Shown here: one piece after another, positions 16,243 to 25,040 of the stretch | Position numbering within the stretch: the first letter of the stretch is position 1 | How the letters are laid out: every line of letters begins with the position of its first letter | Source: Gemmatimonadales bacterium | Lineage (GTDB): Bacteria; Gemmatimonadota; Gemmatimonadetes; Gemmatimonadales; GWC2-71-9 | Assembly (NCBI GenBank): GCA_025928645.1 | Contig: JAICJD010000019.1 | Span: 1 to 33,072 of the forward strand | Reading direction: 5' to 3' | DNA: 33,072 nt | Translations under genes and position numbers: made by a program | Notes under the pieces: generated by a model | What the model was told of the DNA's origin: nothing | What the model saw: only the letters and a program-made list of their open reading frames with translations | Database searches by the model: none

Positions 16243-18327
16243 CTACTCCTTGGGCAGCAGCGCCTTCCGGGAGAGCTTCATGCGCCCGCGGTCGTCCACC
16301 TCGAGCAGCTTGACCTGGACGATGTCGCCCTTCTTGACCACGTCCTCGGTCTTCTCGGTGCGGCCGTGCTGGAGCTCGCTGATGTGGAGCAGGCCCTCGA
16401 CCCCGGGCAGGATCTCGACGAACGCCCCGAAGGCCGTCGTGCTCTTGACGGGCCCCTCGTAGGTGCGCCCCACTTCGGGCTCGGTGGTGATCGCCGCGAC
16501 CATTGCGCGCGCCTTCTCGCCCGCCTCGCCGCCGATGGCGGAGATGGTGACGAGCCCGCTGTCCTCGATATTGATCTTGGCGCCCGTGGCATCCTGGATG
16601 CCGCGGATCGTCTTGCCCTTGGGGCCGATGACGTCGCCGATCTTGTCGGGCTTGATCTGCATCGTGAAGATACGCGGCGCGTACTTCGAGAGCTCGGTGC
16701 GCGGCCCGGGCAGGACCTTGGCCATCTCCTTCAGGATGAAGAGGCGGCCCCTCCGCGCCTTCTCCAGCGCCTGCTCCATGATGCGGAGGTCGAGGCCTTC
16801 GATCTTGATGTCCATCTGGATCGAGGTAATGCCCTTCTCGGTGCCGGCCACCTTGAAGTCCATGTCGCCGAGATGGTCCTCGGAGCCCAGGATGTCGGTG
16901 AGCACCGCGACCTGGTCGCCTTCCTTGATCAGGCCCATCGCGACGCCGGCGCAGGGCGCCTGCATCGGCACGCCCGCGTCCATGAGCGCGAGCGACCCGC
17001 CGCACACGGTGGCCATCGAGCTCGAGCCGTTGGACTCGAGGATCTCGCTCACCACCCGCAGCGTGTAGGGGAAGTCCTCGTAGTGCGGCAGCAGCGGCTG
17101 CAGCGCCCGCTCGGCCAGCGCGCCGTGGCCGATCTCGCGGCGGCTGGTGCCGCGGATCATCTTGACCTCGCCGGTGGAGAACGGCGGGAAATTGTAGTGC
17201 AGCATGAACGACTTGGTGGTCTCGCCGGCCACGTCGATGCTGTCGATGCGCTGCTCGTCGTCGGCGGTGCCCAGCGTGGCGGACACCAGGGCCTGCGTCT
17301 CGCCCCGCTGGAACAGCGCCGAGCCGTGCGTGCGCGGGAGCACCCCGGTCTCGATGCTGATCGGACGGATCGTGTCGAGATCGCGGCCGTCCACCCGCTC
17401 GCCCTTCTCGAGCACCTGGCGGCGCATCACGCGATACTCGACGTCCTCGAGCTCGGCGCTGATCTCGCGTCCCTTCTCGGGGAACTGCTCGAGCAGCTTG
17501 GCGACGGTCTGTTCGCGCACCGCCCGGACCCCGCCGGCCCGGCCGGCCTTGTCCTTGGCGTTGATGGCCTGCGCCATCTCCCCCTCGGCCAGCTCCCGCA
17601 CGCGGGTCACCAGCGCCGCGTCCGCCGGCGCCTTGGTCCACGCCAGCTTGGGCCGGGCGCCGGACTTGTCGATGAGCTGCTTCTCCAGACCGATGATGTC
17701 GCGGATGCCCTTCTGCGCGACCTTGAGCGCCTCGAGCATCTCGGTCTCGGAGACCTCGAGCGAGCCGCCCTCGACCATGACGATGGAGTCGGCCGAGCCG
17801 CTCACCACCAGATCGAGGGTGGAGAACTCGAGCTGCTGGAAGGTCGGATTGAGGATCCAGTTCCCCTCCACCCGGCCCACGCGCACGGCCGCCAGCGGGC
17901 CGTTCCACGGCACCGAGGACAGGCTGAGCGCGGTCGACGCGGCCACCACGCCGAGGGTGTCGGCGTCGTTCTCCTGATCGGCCGACAGCACCGTCACGAA
18001 CACCTGCACCTCGTTCTTGAACCCCTCGGGGAAGAGCGGCCGGATCGATCGGTCGATGATGCGGCCCGCGAGGATCTCGTCGTCCGACGGCCGCCCCTCG
18101 CGCTTGAGGAACCCGCCGGGAATCTTGCCCGCGGCATAGGTCTTTTCGCGATACTCGACGGTCAGGGGGAAGAACGGGAGGGCGGAGATGTTGGGGGACA
18201 CGGTGACGGCGGCCAGCACCATGGTGTCGCCGAAGCGCAGGAGGGCGGAGCCCGCCGCCTGCTTCGCCAGGCGCCCGGTTTCCAGCATGATCGGGCGTCC
18301 GGCGAACTGGGTCTCGATCCGTTGCAC
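16243..18327 (-). CDS. pnp: Polyribonucleotide nucleotidyltransferase (PNPase)
   Basis: Phosphorolytic 3'-to-5' exoribonuclease, part of the RNA degradosome. 694 residues. It has two RNase PH domains, from QFAGRPIMLETGRLAKQAAGSALLRFGDTMVL and from RPISIETGVLPRTHGSALFQRGETQ, separated by a helical linker. The active-site region holds ILGSEDHLGDMDFKVAGT with its Asp residues. A KH domain (IGPKGKTIRGIQDATGAKINIED) and an S1 domain (GPVKSTTAFGAFVEILPGVEGLLHISEL) follow. I chose GTG 18327, eight bases after AAGG; a second GTG at 18333 is too close to that signal. It follows rpsO as in many bacteria, where PNPase controls its own mRNA. Confidence 0.96.
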   Translation of the reverse strand: MQRIETQFAGRPIMLETGRLAKQAAGSALLRFGDTMVLAAVTVSPNISALPFFPLTVEYREKTYAAGKIPGGFLKREGRPSDDEILAGRIIDRSIRPLFPEGFKNEVQVFVTVLSADQENDADTLGVVAASTALSLSSVPWNGPLAAVRVGRVEGNWILNPTFQQLEFSTLDLVVSGSADSIVMVEGGSLEVSETEMLEALKVAQKGIRDIIGLEKQLIDKSGARPKLAWTKAPADAALVTRVRELAEGEMAQAINAKDKAGRAGGVRAVREQTVAKLLEQFPEKGREISAELEDVEYRVMRRQVLEKGERVDGRDLDTIRPISIETGVLPRTHGSALFQRGETQALVSATLGTADDEQRIDSIDVAGETTKSFMLHYNFPPFSTGEVKMIRGTSRREIGHGALAERALQPLLPHYEDFPYTLRVVSEILESNGSSSMATVCGGSLALMDAGVPMQAPCAGVAMGLIKEGDQVAVLTDILGSEDHLGDMDFKVAGTEKGITSIQMDIKIEGLDLRIMEQALEKARRGRLFILKEMAKVLPGPRTELSKYAPRIFTMQIKPDKIGDVIGPKGKTIRGIQDATGAKINIEDSGLVTISAIGGEAGEKARAMVAAITTEPEVGRTYEGPVKSTTAFGAFVEILPGVEGLLHISELQHGRTEKTEDVVKKGDIVQVKLLEVDDRGRMKLSRKALLPKE

Positions 18328-18396
18328 AGTCACTACCTTCTCTCTCTCTTGGTCGCTCGGGTTTCTTTGCTGCTTGGAATGGACAGAACGCCGAGA

Positions 18397-18424
18397 GGGC
18401 GTCCCGATGTGAATCAGGACGCCC
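18397..18424 (-). terminator. Stem-loop in rpsO-pnp gap
   Basis: A perfect 8-bp stem GGGCGTCC/GGACGCCC (18397-18404 with 18417-18424) with a 12-base loop lies 17 bases after the rpsO stop. In E. coli the matching gap carries an rpsO terminator and an RNase III stem that lets PNPase repress itself. The same role here is an inference. No T tract follows. Confidence 0.45.
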
Positions 18425-18440
18425 CCGCGGCACAACGGAT

Positions 18441-18701
18441 CTAGTGGCGCAGTCCGAGCTGCTCGATGAGGGCTCGGTAGGTCTCGAGGTCGCTCCGCTT
18501 GAGATAGGTCAGCAGGCGACGCCGCGTGCCGACCATCTTGAGCAGACCTCGGCGCCCGTGATGATCCTTGGGGTGGGTACGGAAGTGCTCGGTGAGCGAG
18601 TTGATCCGTTCGGTGAGCAGGGCGACCTGCACCTTGGCCGAGCCGGTGTCGCCGGCGCCGATCTGGTGCTTGGTCATCACTGCCTGCTTGTCGAAGCTCA
18701 T
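18441..18701 (-). CDS. rpsO: 30S ribosomal protein S15
   Basis: Binds the central domain of 16S rRNA early in assembly of the small subunit. 86 residues, close to the usual 89. The family core is clear: [51 protein letters not shown] and the C-terminal [12 protein letters not shown]. The ATG at 18701 gives the standard N-terminal helix; the next ATG would remove it. It is preceded by a promoter candidate and followed by a stem-loop and pnp. S15 autoregulation is common in bacteria, but the leader here is short and no pseudoknot could be judged by eye. Confidence 0.97.
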   Translation of the reverse strand: MSFDKQAVMTKHQIGAGDTGSAKVQVALLTERINSLTEHFRTHPKDHHGRRGLLKMVGTRRRLLTYLKRSDLETYRALIEQLGLRH

Positions 18702-18751
18702 GCGGCCCCGGTCCTGTGTGCGATTGGCGTCGTAATCCGTTGTAGCATGGG

Positions 18752-18780
18752 AAAATAACCGTGCTCGACAGGGCGGACAA
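18752..18780 (-). promoter_or_regulatory. rpsO: Candidate sigma-70-type promoter for rpsO-pnp
   Basis: TTGTCC (18775-18780) and TATTTT (18752-18757) on the minus strand are separated by 17 bases, and each matches four of six consensus bases. The start of transcription would be about 45 bases before the rpsO ATG. The A/T-rich -10 box stands out in this GC-rich DNA. Confidence 0.4.
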
Positions 18781-18781
18781 G

Positions 18782-18815
18782 GGGAACCACAACGGCCCCA
18801 TAGCGAGGGGTTCCC
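18782..18815 (-). terminator. Stem-loop after rseP
   Basis: GGGAACC and GGTTCCC on the minus strand (18809-18815 with 18782-18788) form a perfect 7-bp stem beginning eight bases after the rseP stop. An alternative inner CCCC/GGGG stem is possible. Only CTTGT follows, so it is a weak terminator candidate. It ends right next to the -35 box proposed for rpsO, which fits an operon boundary. Confidence 0.4.
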
Positions 18816-18823
18816 GGCCCCGG

Positions 18824-20185
18824 CTACGCCCCGAAGAGCCGCCGGAGGTCGTTGGAAAACGCCAGCCCCATGAGGAGCACGATCAGCACCAGCCCGACCA
18901 TGGTGAGCCGCTCGCGAAGCTTGAGCGGGAGCGGGCGGCGGGCCAGGCCCTCGGCCACGAGGAAGAGGAATTGGCCCCCGTCGAGCACCGGCACCGGCAA
19001 CAGGTTGAGCACCGCCAGGTTGATCGAGATGAGCGCCATGAAGGCGAGGAACGCGTCGAGGCCCATCCGGGCGCTCTCGCCGGCGAGCTGGCCGATGAGG
19101 ATCGGTCCGCCGACCTCGCGCTTGGAGATCCGGCCGCTGAACAGGCCCCGGACCGTGCGCACGATCTGGGTCGAGGCGCCCACGGTGGCGTGCCAGCCCT
19201 CGACAACGGCCTGGCCGAGCGTGAGCGGCTCCGAGCGGAAGTCGCCGCCCAGCGCCACGCCGATCCGGGCGATCGGCTGCGGCCGGCCGTTCGGCCCGTC
19301 GACCGAGTCGATGTAGGGCGTGATCTGAAGCCGCTCGTGTCCGGCCGCCCGGGCGACATCGAGCGTGATCGGGCGCGCGCCGTTCTTCTCCAGCATGTCG
19401 AGGAGGTCATACCACTGCGCGACCGGGCGGCCGTCGACGGCGCGGATCGTGTCGCCGGGCTCGACGCCGGCCCGGGCGGCCGGCCGCCCCGGCAGGACCT
19501 GCCCGACCACCGGCACCCGGTACGGCTGGATGGCCTGGGCCGTCTTGAGGCGCTGCTCGATGGCGTCGGGATGAATGGGCGCGGTGAGGACCGAGCCATC
19601 GTCCAGCGTCAGGCGAATGGCCGGCTCCGAAGAGTTCGCGATCCCCTGGACCACGTCGTCCCAGGACGTCACCGGTTTTCCGTTGAGGCTCACGATCCTC
19701 GTGCCCGGCCGAATCCGGCTGAACGCCTGAGCCTCGGGCGGCAGGAGCGAATCCACCACCCGGCCCACCGTCGTGACCGGATCGATCTGCCGCCCGTTCT
19801 TGACGGCGAGGAAGCTGTACAGAAACCAGGCGAACAGCGCGTTCATCGTCACGCCGGCCAGGATCACGATCATGCGCTTCCAGACCGGCTTCGCCTCGAA
19901 CATGCGGTCGGGCGGCACCGGGCCCTCGAGCGTCCCGCCCTCGAGCGCGCTGCTGGTGGCGTCCTCTTCCCGGCTGGCCATCTTCACGTAGCCGCCGAGC
20001 GGCAGCCACGAGATCGAGTACTCGGTTTCGCCCTTCCGGAATGTGAGGGGCCGGATCGGGGGGCCCAGGCCAAGCGAGAAGCGGTGGACGTAGATGCCCG
20101 CCCACTTGGCGGCGATGAAATGGCCGGCCTCGTGGACGAACACCAGCACGCCCAGCACGACGATCAACGACAGCAGCGTCAGCAC
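18824..20185 (-). CDS. rseP: Site-2 intramembrane zinc protease RseP
   Basis: Cleaves membrane-bound regulators such as anti-sigma factors inside the membrane, in response to envelope stress. The 453-residue protein begins with a membrane segment containing the zinc motif HEAGH (about residues 18-22), followed by SLGLGPP and [10 protein letters not shown]. Two PDZ-like stretches follow (around [30 protein letters not shown] and [21 protein letters not shown]). The C-terminal membrane part has [12 protein letters not shown] with the third zinc ligand Asp. GTG 20185 is preceded by GAGG. It comes seven bases after dxr, its usual neighbour. Its substrate is not in the window. Confidence 0.95.
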   Translation of the reverse strand: MLTLLSLIVVLGVLVFVHEAGHFIAAKWAGIYVHRFSLGLGPPIRPLTFRKGETEYSISWLPLGGYVKMASREEDATSSALEGGTLEGPVPPDRMFEAKPVWKRMIVILAGVTMNALFAWFLYSFLAVKNGRQIDPVTTVGRVVDSLLPPEAQAFSRIRPGTRIVSLNGKPVTSWDDVVQGIANSSEPAIRLTLDDGSVLTAPIHPDAIEQRLKTAQAIQPYRVPVVGQVLPGRPAARAGVEPGDTIRAVDGRPVAQWYDLLDMLEKNGARPITLDVARAAGHERLQITPYIDSVDGPNGRPQPIARIGVALGGDFRSEPLTLGQAVVEGWHATVGASTQIVRTVRGLFSGRISKREVGGPILIGQLAGESARMGLDAFLAFMALISINLAVLNLLPVPVLDGGQFLFLVAEGLARRPLPLKLRERLTMVGLVLIVLLMGLAFSNDLRRLFGA

Positions 20186-20192
20186 GGCATCC

Positions 20193-21329
20193 TCATGCGG
20201 CCCTCACGTAGTCTCGCGCGCGCTCGCGCGCCCACCGGTCGGCCTCCCGCACCACCGCAAGGGCGCTGGCGGAAGCCGGCGCATGATCCTCGAGCACCCG
20301 CTCGATGATCTCGCTGATCCGCCCGAATGGTATCTCCCCCGCGAGGAAGGCCGCTACCGCCTCCTCGTTGGCGGCGTTGAACACGGCCGGGCTCACCCCC
20401 CCGGCCCGGCCGGCCGCGATGCCCGCGGCCAAGGCGCGGAACACGTCGGTGCGCACCGGCTCGAAGGTGAGCGGCCCCGCGCGCACCGGATCGAACCGTG
20501 GGACGCCCGCGTCGGGCAGACGCGCCGGATGGGTGAGCGCGTAGAGGATCGGCAGCTCCATCGACGGAAATCCGAGCTGCGCGATCACGCTCCCGTCGCA
20601 GAACTCGACGAACGCGTGAACGATGCTCTGCGGGTGCACCACCACCTCGAGCGCGTCGTACGACAACCCGAACAGGTGATGGGCCTCGATCAGCTCGAGC
20701 GCCTTGTTGGCCAAGGTCGCGCTGTCCACCGTGATCTTGCTGCCCATCTGCCAGGTCGGGTGCCGGAGCGCTTCGTCCACCGTCGCGGTGCGTACCCGCT
20801 CTTCCGACCACTCCCGGAACGGCCCGCCCGAGCAGGTGAGGATCAGGCGGCAGAGCCCGGCATCGCGCCCGGTGACGCACTGGAGCACGGCGCTGTGCTC
20901 CGAATCCACCGGGACCAGCTCGCCCCCGCCGGCGCAGGCCGCCTGCGCCACCAGGTCGCCCGCCATGACCAGCGTCTCCTTGTTCGCCAGGGCGACCCGC
21001 TTCCCCGCCCTGAGGGCCGCCAGTGTGGCGTCGAGCCCCGCGGCGCCCACGACCGCGTTGACGACGACGTCGACCTCGGGGTGCGTGGCTGCCTGCAGCA
21101 GCACGTCGGGACCGCTCGGAAAGCGGGTCTCGCCGGCCGGCCCGGCGACGCCGGCGAAGGCCGGCCGCCACTCGCGCACCTGCGCCTCGAAGGCCTCGAC
21201 GTTGCGGCCGGCGGTGAGCGCGACCACCCGGAAGTGCTCCGTCTGGCGCCGAAGCACCGCCAGCGTGCTCCGGCCGATCGATCCGGTCGAGCCGAGGACC
21301 GCGACCCCGCGCACGCCCCGCTCGCTCAT
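20193..21329 (-). CDS. dxr: 1-deoxy-D-xylulose 5-phosphate reductoisomerase
   Basis: NADPH-dependent conversion of DXP to MEP, the committed step of the MEP isoprenoid pathway, which supplies UppS with precursors. 378 residues. The NADPH motif GSTGSIGRSTL is at the N-terminus, followed by ALANKETLVMAG, the metal- and substrate-binding PVDSEHSAV, LTCSGGPFRE, the strongly conserved HPTWQMGSKITVDSATLANK, and HPQSIVHAFVEFCDGS with FPSMELPI. These residues are intact, so a functional enzyme is expected. The ATG at 21329 overlaps the cdsA stop as ATGA. A longer upstream frame through cdsA is only an alternative reading. Confidence 0.96.
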   Translation of the reverse strand: MSERGVRGVAVLGSTGSIGRSTLAVLRRQTEHFRVVALTAGRNVEAFEAQVREWRPAFAGVAGPAGETRFPSGPDVLLQAATHPEVDVVVNAVVGAAGLDATLAALRAGKRVALANKETLVMAGDLVAQAACAGGGELVPVDSEHSAVLQCVTGRDAGLCRLILTCSGGPFREWSEERVRTATVDEALRHPTWQMGSKITVDSATLANKALELIEAHHLFGLSYDALEVVVHPQSIVHAFVEFCDGSVIAQLGFPSMELPILYALTHPARLPDAGVPRFDPVRAGPLTFEPVRTDVFRALAAGIAAGRAGGVSPAVFNAANEEAVAAFLAGEIPFGRISEIIERVLEDHAPASASALAVVREADRWARERARDYVRAA

Positions 21330-22216
21330 CGGATGATGCCGAACAGCCGGTACATCGCCGCCGCCGCCGGCACCACGAAGTAGAGCGAGTCGAGCCGGTC
21401 GAGCACGCCCCCGTGGCCCGGGATGAGGTGGCTCGAGTCCTTCACGCCCGCCTCGCGCTTGAACAGCGATTCGGCCAGGTCGCCGACCTGGCCGACCACG
21501 CCGAGGATGGCGGCGATCGCGAGGAGCTGCCAGAGCGGGATCTCGAGGCCGACGCGGGGGAACACGGCGGCGGCGAAGATCGGCGCCACGATCAGCCCGC
21601 CGATCACCCCGGCGATGCCGCCCGAGCGCGTCTTGCCGGGGCTCACGGTGGGGGCAAGCTTCGCGCCGCCGATGGCGCGCCCCCCGAACATCGCCGCCGT
21701 ATCGACCACCCAGGTCACGACCAGCGGAAAGAACACCAGCCACGCGCCGGCCCAGCTCCGCGGGGCGAAGTTGCTGTGGCGGATCGCGAGGAGAAAGGCG
21801 GGAAGCCCGGCGGTGTACATCACGCCAAGCACGGTGACGGCGACCGCCTCGAGCGGACGGTCCGACGGCGCGCGCGCCGCCAGGCCCCACAGCATGACGA
21901 CCATGAGCCACACGGCCGCTCCGTATGGCCAGGCGGAGGCGATGACGCCGCGAACGTCGTCCGAGGCGATCGCGGCATAGGTCAGCGGAGCCACGGCCAG
22001 CGCGCTCGCGAGCCCCAGTACGCGCGCCGGGCGCACGCCGCCCCGCTCGGCCAGGTCGAACAGCTCGCGCGCGGCCAGAGCCCCCGCGAGCGCCAGCAGC
22101 AGCGTGAGCGGCACCCCGCCGTACCAGACGAGGAGCAGGGCGACGGGAATGGCGACGGCCGCAAAGGCGACGCGCCGGACCAGATTGCCGTCGCCGGGCG
22201 GCCGGCTGGCGTCCAT
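21326..22216 (-). CDS. cdsA: Phosphatidate cytidylyltransferase
   Basis: Makes CDP-diacylglycerol from phosphatidate and CTP at the inner membrane, the branch point for phospholipids. The 296 residues include about seven or eight membrane segments starting at RRVAFAAVAIPVALLLVWYGG. The PROSITE-type CdsA signature near the C-terminus is clear: SLFKREAGVKDSSHLIPGHGGVLDRLDSL. Upstream, DTAAMFGGRAIGGAKLAPTVSPGKTRSGG is the other conserved block with the acidic and Lys residues. The start ATG 22216 shares one base with the uppS stop (TGATG). Confidence 0.95.
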   Translation of the reverse strand: MDASRPPGDGNLVRRVAFAAVAIPVALLLVWYGGVPLTLLLALAGALAARELFDLAERGGVRPARVLGLASALAVAPLTYAAIASDDVRGVIASAWPYGAAVWLMVVMLWGLAARAPSDRPLEAVAVTVLGVMYTAGLPAFLLAIRHSNFAPRSWAGAWLVFFPLVVTWVVDTAAMFGGRAIGGAKLAPTVSPGKTRSGGIAGVIGGLIVAPIFAAAVFPRVGLEIPLWQLLAIAAILGVVGQVGDLAESLFKREAGVKDSSHLIPGHGGVLDRLDSLYFVVPAAAAMYRLFGIIR

Positions 22217-22956
22217 CAGGCGGTGACGCGCCCGAACCTGCGGTCGCGCCGCTGAAATTCCAGGATGGCCTCGAACAGGTGGCGGCGGGTGAAATCGGGC
22301 CAGAGGACGGGGGTCACGTACAGCTCGGCGTAGGCGAGCTGCCAGAGGAGGAAGTTCGAGATCCGCATCTCGCCCGAGGTCCGGATGAGGAGGTCGGGGT
22401 CGGGCCAGGGCGCGGTGTAGAGCCGCCGGGCGACGGCCTGCTCATCGATGTCCGCGGGCTCGAGCCGGCCGGCCGCCACTTCGTCGGCCAGGAGCCGCGC
22501 GGCGCGCGCGATCTCCGCGCGCGAGCTGTAGGAGATGCAGAGGTTGAGCGCAAGCTCGCCGCCCCCGGCGGTCTCGGCCATGACCCGTTCCACCGCGTTC
22601 CGGGCGCCCGGCGCCAGCCGCTCGATGTCGCCCAGGATGCGGACGGTGACGCCCTTCTCCCGCAAATTGCCGAGCTCCCGCGCGATGTACTCCTCGAGCA
22701 GGCGCATGAGCGCGCCGATCTCGCCCGCCGGACGCTGCCAGTTCTCCTGGCTGAAGGCGAACAGGCTGAGCACGCCCACCCGCGCGTCGAGGCAGCCCTG
22801 GATCACCTCGCGCACCGCCCGCATGCCCGCGTGGTGGCCGAGCGGCCGCGGCAGCGCGCGGCCCTTGGCCCATCGGCCGTTCCCGTCCATGATGACCGCG
22901 ATGTGCGCCGGCACCGAGCCGTGCACCTGAATGCGGCGCAGCAGGTCGTCGCTCAT
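22216..22956 (-). CDS. uppS: Isoprenyl transferase (undecaprenyl diphosphate synthase)
   Basis: Condenses isopentenyl diphosphate units onto farnesyl diphosphate to make the C55 lipid carrier used in peptidoglycan synthesis. 246 residues, the normal length. Motifs: HIAVIMDGNGRWAKGRALPRPLGHHAG (catalytic Asp and phosphate-binding region), LSLFAFSQENWQRP, and DLLIRTSGEMRISNFLLWQLAYAEL. These match cis-prenyltransferases throughout. Chain length cannot be told from sequence alone, but the setting beside dxr and cdsA supports C55. It ends overlapping cdsA and starts only three bases after the frr stop. Confidence 0.96.
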   Translation of the reverse strand: MSDDLLRRIQVHGSVPAHIAVIMDGNGRWAKGRALPRPLGHHAGMRAVREVIQGCLDARVGVLSLFAFSQENWQRPAGEIGALMRLLEEYIARELGNLREKGVTVRILGDIERLAPGARNAVERVMAETAGGGELALNLCISYSSRAEIARAARLLADEVAAGRLEPADIDEQAVARRLYTAPWPDPDLLIRTSGEMRISNFLLWQLAYAELYVTPVLWPDFTRRHLFEAILEFQRRDRRFGRVTA

Positions 22957-22959
22957 CCG

Positions 22960-23514
22960 TCAGACTTCCATGATCTCGGCTTCCTTGGAATGGATGAGCC
23001 CGTCGATCTGCTTGATGTGCTCGTCGGTCAGCTTCTGCACGTCCTTCTCGGCCCGCGACTTGTCGTCCTCCGAGACCTTTTCCAGCTTCTTGACCTTCGA
23101 GAGCGTCTCCGTCCGCGCGTGTCGCACGGCGATGCGGCCCTCTTCCGCGAACTTGTGGACCACCTTCACCAGCTCCTTGCGCCGCTCCTCCGAGAGCGCG
23201 GGCAACGGGACCCGGATGAGGTTGCCCTGGGTAGCCGGGTTGAGGCCGAGGCCGGCGTCGCGGATGGCCTTCTCGATGGCCTGGGTGAGCGACTTGTCGA
23301 ACGGCTGGACCGTGAGCAGCCGGGGTTCGGGTGCCGCGACCATCGCGACCTGATTGAGCGGCATCGGGTTGCCGTAGGCATCGACCCGGACGATGTCGAG
23401 CAGCGAGGTGGTGGCCTTGCCGCTCCGGATCCCGCTGAACTCGCGCTTGGTGCTCTCGACCGCCTTGTGCATCAGTTCGCGGGCGTGCTTGGTGAGTTCG
23501 GGAATGGTGCTCAT
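22960..23514 (-). CDS. frr: Ribosome recycling factor
   Basis: Splits post-termination ribosomes together with EF-G. 184 residues, the standard size. Domain I helices and domain II are recognisable: [61 protein letters not shown], then [37 protein letters not shown]. The C-terminal helix is rich in Lys and Glu. The ATG at 23514 overlaps the pyrH stop as ATGA, so production is linked to pyrH. I see nothing unusual. Confidence 0.97.
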   Translation of the reverse strand: MSTIPELTKHARELMHKAVESTKREFSGIRSGKATTSLLDIVRVDAYGNPMPLNQVAMVAAPEPRLLTVQPFDKSLTQAIEKAIRDAGLGLNPATQGNLIRVPLPALSEERRKELVKVVHKFAEEGRIAVRHARTETLSKVKKLEKVSEDDKSRAEKDVQKLTDEHIKQIDGLIHSKEAEIMEV

Positions 23515-24221
23515 CGGACGAGGGTTCCTACCCGGTCGCCCTGCAGCACGCGGGAGATCGCGCCGGGCTGGTTGATGTTGAAGACGACGACGGGGAGCTG
23601 GTTGGCCTTGCAGAGTCCGAAGGCGTTCGCGTCCATGACCGCGTAGTTCTTGACGATCGCTTCCTGGTAAGTGAGCTCGGGAATGAACGTGGCGCCCGGA
23701 TCCTTGCGCGGATCGCCGGTGTAGACCCCGTCCACGTTGGTGGCCTTGAGGATCACTTCCGCCTCGATCTCGAGCGCGCGGAGCACGCCGGCGGTGTCGG
23801 TGGAGAAGAACGGATTGCCGGTGCCCGCGGCGAAGATGATGAGCCGCCCCTTCTCGAGGTGGCGGACCGCGCGGCGCCGGATGTACGGCTCGGCCACCGA
23901 TTCCATCCGGATGGCCGTCATGACCCGGGTATTGACGCCGCTCTTCTCGAGCACATCCTGCAGCGCCAGCGCGTTGATGACCGTGGCCAGCATGCCCATG
24001 TAGTCGGCCGAGACGCGGTCGAGCCCTTCCCGGCTGGCGGTGGCGCCGCGGATGATGTTCCCGCCGCCGACCACCAGCGCGAGCTGCACGCCGAGGGCGT
24101 GCACCTGCTTGATCTCTTCCGCGAACCCCTCGACGACGTGGAAGTCGAGGCCGGACGCCTTCTCGCCGCCCAGCGCCTCGCCCGAAATCTTGAGCAAGGC
24201 GCGGGTGTAGGCGAGGGGCAT
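23511..24221 (-). CDS. pyrH: UMP kinase
   Basis: Phosphorylates UMP to UDP for pyrimidine nucleotide supply; bacterial hexameric type of the amino acid kinase fold. 236 residues. Visible motifs: [11 protein letters not shown] at the N-terminus, [26 protein letters not shown], the ATP and effector region [20 protein letters not shown], and [19 protein letters not shown]. The end of the protein, [22 protein letters not shown], is also typical. It starts three bases after the tsf stop and overlaps frr. Confidence 0.97.
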   Translation of the reverse strand: MPLAYTRALLKISGEALGGEKASGLDFHVVEGFAEEIKQVHALGVQLALVVGGGNIIRGATASREGLDRVSADYMGMLATVINALALQDVLEKSGVNTRVMTAIRMESVAEPYIRRRAVRHLEKGRLIIFAAGTGNPFFSTDTAGVLRALEIEAEVILKATNVDGVYTGDPRKDPGATFIPELTYQEAIVKNYAVMDANAFGLCKANQLPVVVFNINQPGAISRVLQGDRVGTLVR

Positions 24222-24223
24222 CC

Positions 24224-24829
24224 TCAGGCCACTCCGACCTGGAACCGGGCGAACCGCCGGACGGTGACCGCCTCGCCCAGCTTGCCCGAGACCTCCTTCA
24301 CCAGATCGCCGACCGTCTTGGAGTCGTCCTTCACGTACGGCTGCTCGAGCAGCGTACGTTCGGCGACGAACTTCTTGAGCTTCCCCTCGACGATCTTGGC
24401 CCGCACGTTTTCCGGCTTGCCTTCGGCCGCCACCTGCTCCTCGGCGATCCGCCGCTCCCGCTCGAGCAGCTCGGCCGGGATGTCCGAGGCGTTGACCGCG
24501 ATCGGATCGGCCGACGCGATGTGGATCGCGATCTCGCGGGCCAGCTCGCGGAAGGCGTCGTTCCGGGCCACGAAGTCGGTTTCGCTGTCGAGCTCGAGCA
24601 GCACGCCGACCTGATGGTTGTGGTGGATGTAGCTCAGCACGATGCCCTGCGTGGCCGTGCGGCCGGCGCGCTTCTCGGCCTTGGCGATCCCCTTCTTGCG
24701 GAGGATCTCCACCGCCTTGTCCATGTCGCCGCCGGCCTCTTCCAGCGCCCGCTTGCAGTCCATCATGCCCGCGCCGGTGCGGCCGCGGAGCTCGCTCACG
24801 TCCTTCGATGAAATCGCCGTGCTCGCCAT
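24224..24829 (-). CDS. tsf: Elongation factor Ts, short form
   Basis: Nucleotide exchange factor that regenerates EF-Tu-GTP. The 201-residue product is the short form (E. coli has about 283). The N-terminal UBA-like domain with [36 protein letters not shown] is complete, followed by the core with [27 protein letters not shown] (the TDFVAR motif that contacts EF-Tu). A single core subdomain then leads to [20 protein letters not shown], as in thermophile-type short EF-Ts. The ATG at 24829 has GGAG upstream; the in-frame extension to 24916 covers repeat DNA and is not coding. Confidence 0.96.
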   Translation of the reverse strand: MASTAISSKDVSELRGRTGAGMMDCKRALEEAGGDMDKAVEILRKKGIAKAEKRAGRTATQGIVLSYIHHNHQVGVLLELDSETDFVARNDAFRELAREIAIHIASADPIAVNASDIPAELLERERRIAEEQVAAEGKPENVRAKIVEGKLKKFVAERTLLEQPYVKDDSKTVGDLVKEVSGKLGEAVTVRRFARFQVGVA

Positions 24830-24910
24830 AGTCTCCAAACCAGATTCAGTCAGGGGTGAATAGTAAGGCCGCCGCCTCTGTGCCGCTCGGGGACGCGGGC
24901 TCACCCCGGA

Positions 24911-25002
24911 CGTCACCCTGAGCCCTTCGCATTCGCTCAGGACAGGCTGCGCGAAGGGGGCATGCCCGGACGCATGCCCCCTTCGCCTCGCTCAGGGTGA
25001 CG
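24911..25002. repeat. Nested inverted repeat between rpsB and tsf
   Basis: An inner perfect 15-bp stem (24951-24965 with 24972-24986, loop CCGGAC) is enclosed by an outer perfect 13-bp pair (24911-24923 with 24990-25002, CGTCACCCTGAGC / GCTCAGGGTGACG). The left side holds 27 extra bases and the right side only three, so it looks like two inverted copies of one short element, one copy carrying an insertion. It lies in the 211-base rpsB-tsf gap, where it may weaken read-through into tsf. I saw no clear tsf promoter between 24830 and 24910. Confidence 0.85.
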
Positions 25003-25040
25003 CCAAGAGCGTGACTCCGCGCCGAGATCGCGGTGCCGCC

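Noticed and set aside
14836-18444. Plus-strand open frame of 1202 codons
   Set aside because: Antisense to the M16 peptidase and pnp genes; starts inside the inverted repeat; composition dominated by Leu/Arg/Gly/His with no recognisable motif.
18702-18823. Possible small coding gene between rseP and rpsO
   Set aside because: No frame with a start signal and plausible composition; the gap is accounted for by a stem-loop and a promoter candidate.
21326-21911. Extension of dxr upstream over cdsA
   Set aside because: Off-frame reading of cdsA. The NADPH motif lies at the expected distance from ATG 21329.
24830-25040. Possible tRNA or small RNA gene in the rpsB-tsf gap
   Set aside because: The pairing is explained by the nested inverted repeat; no cloverleaf, T-loop GTTCGA or CCA pattern was found.
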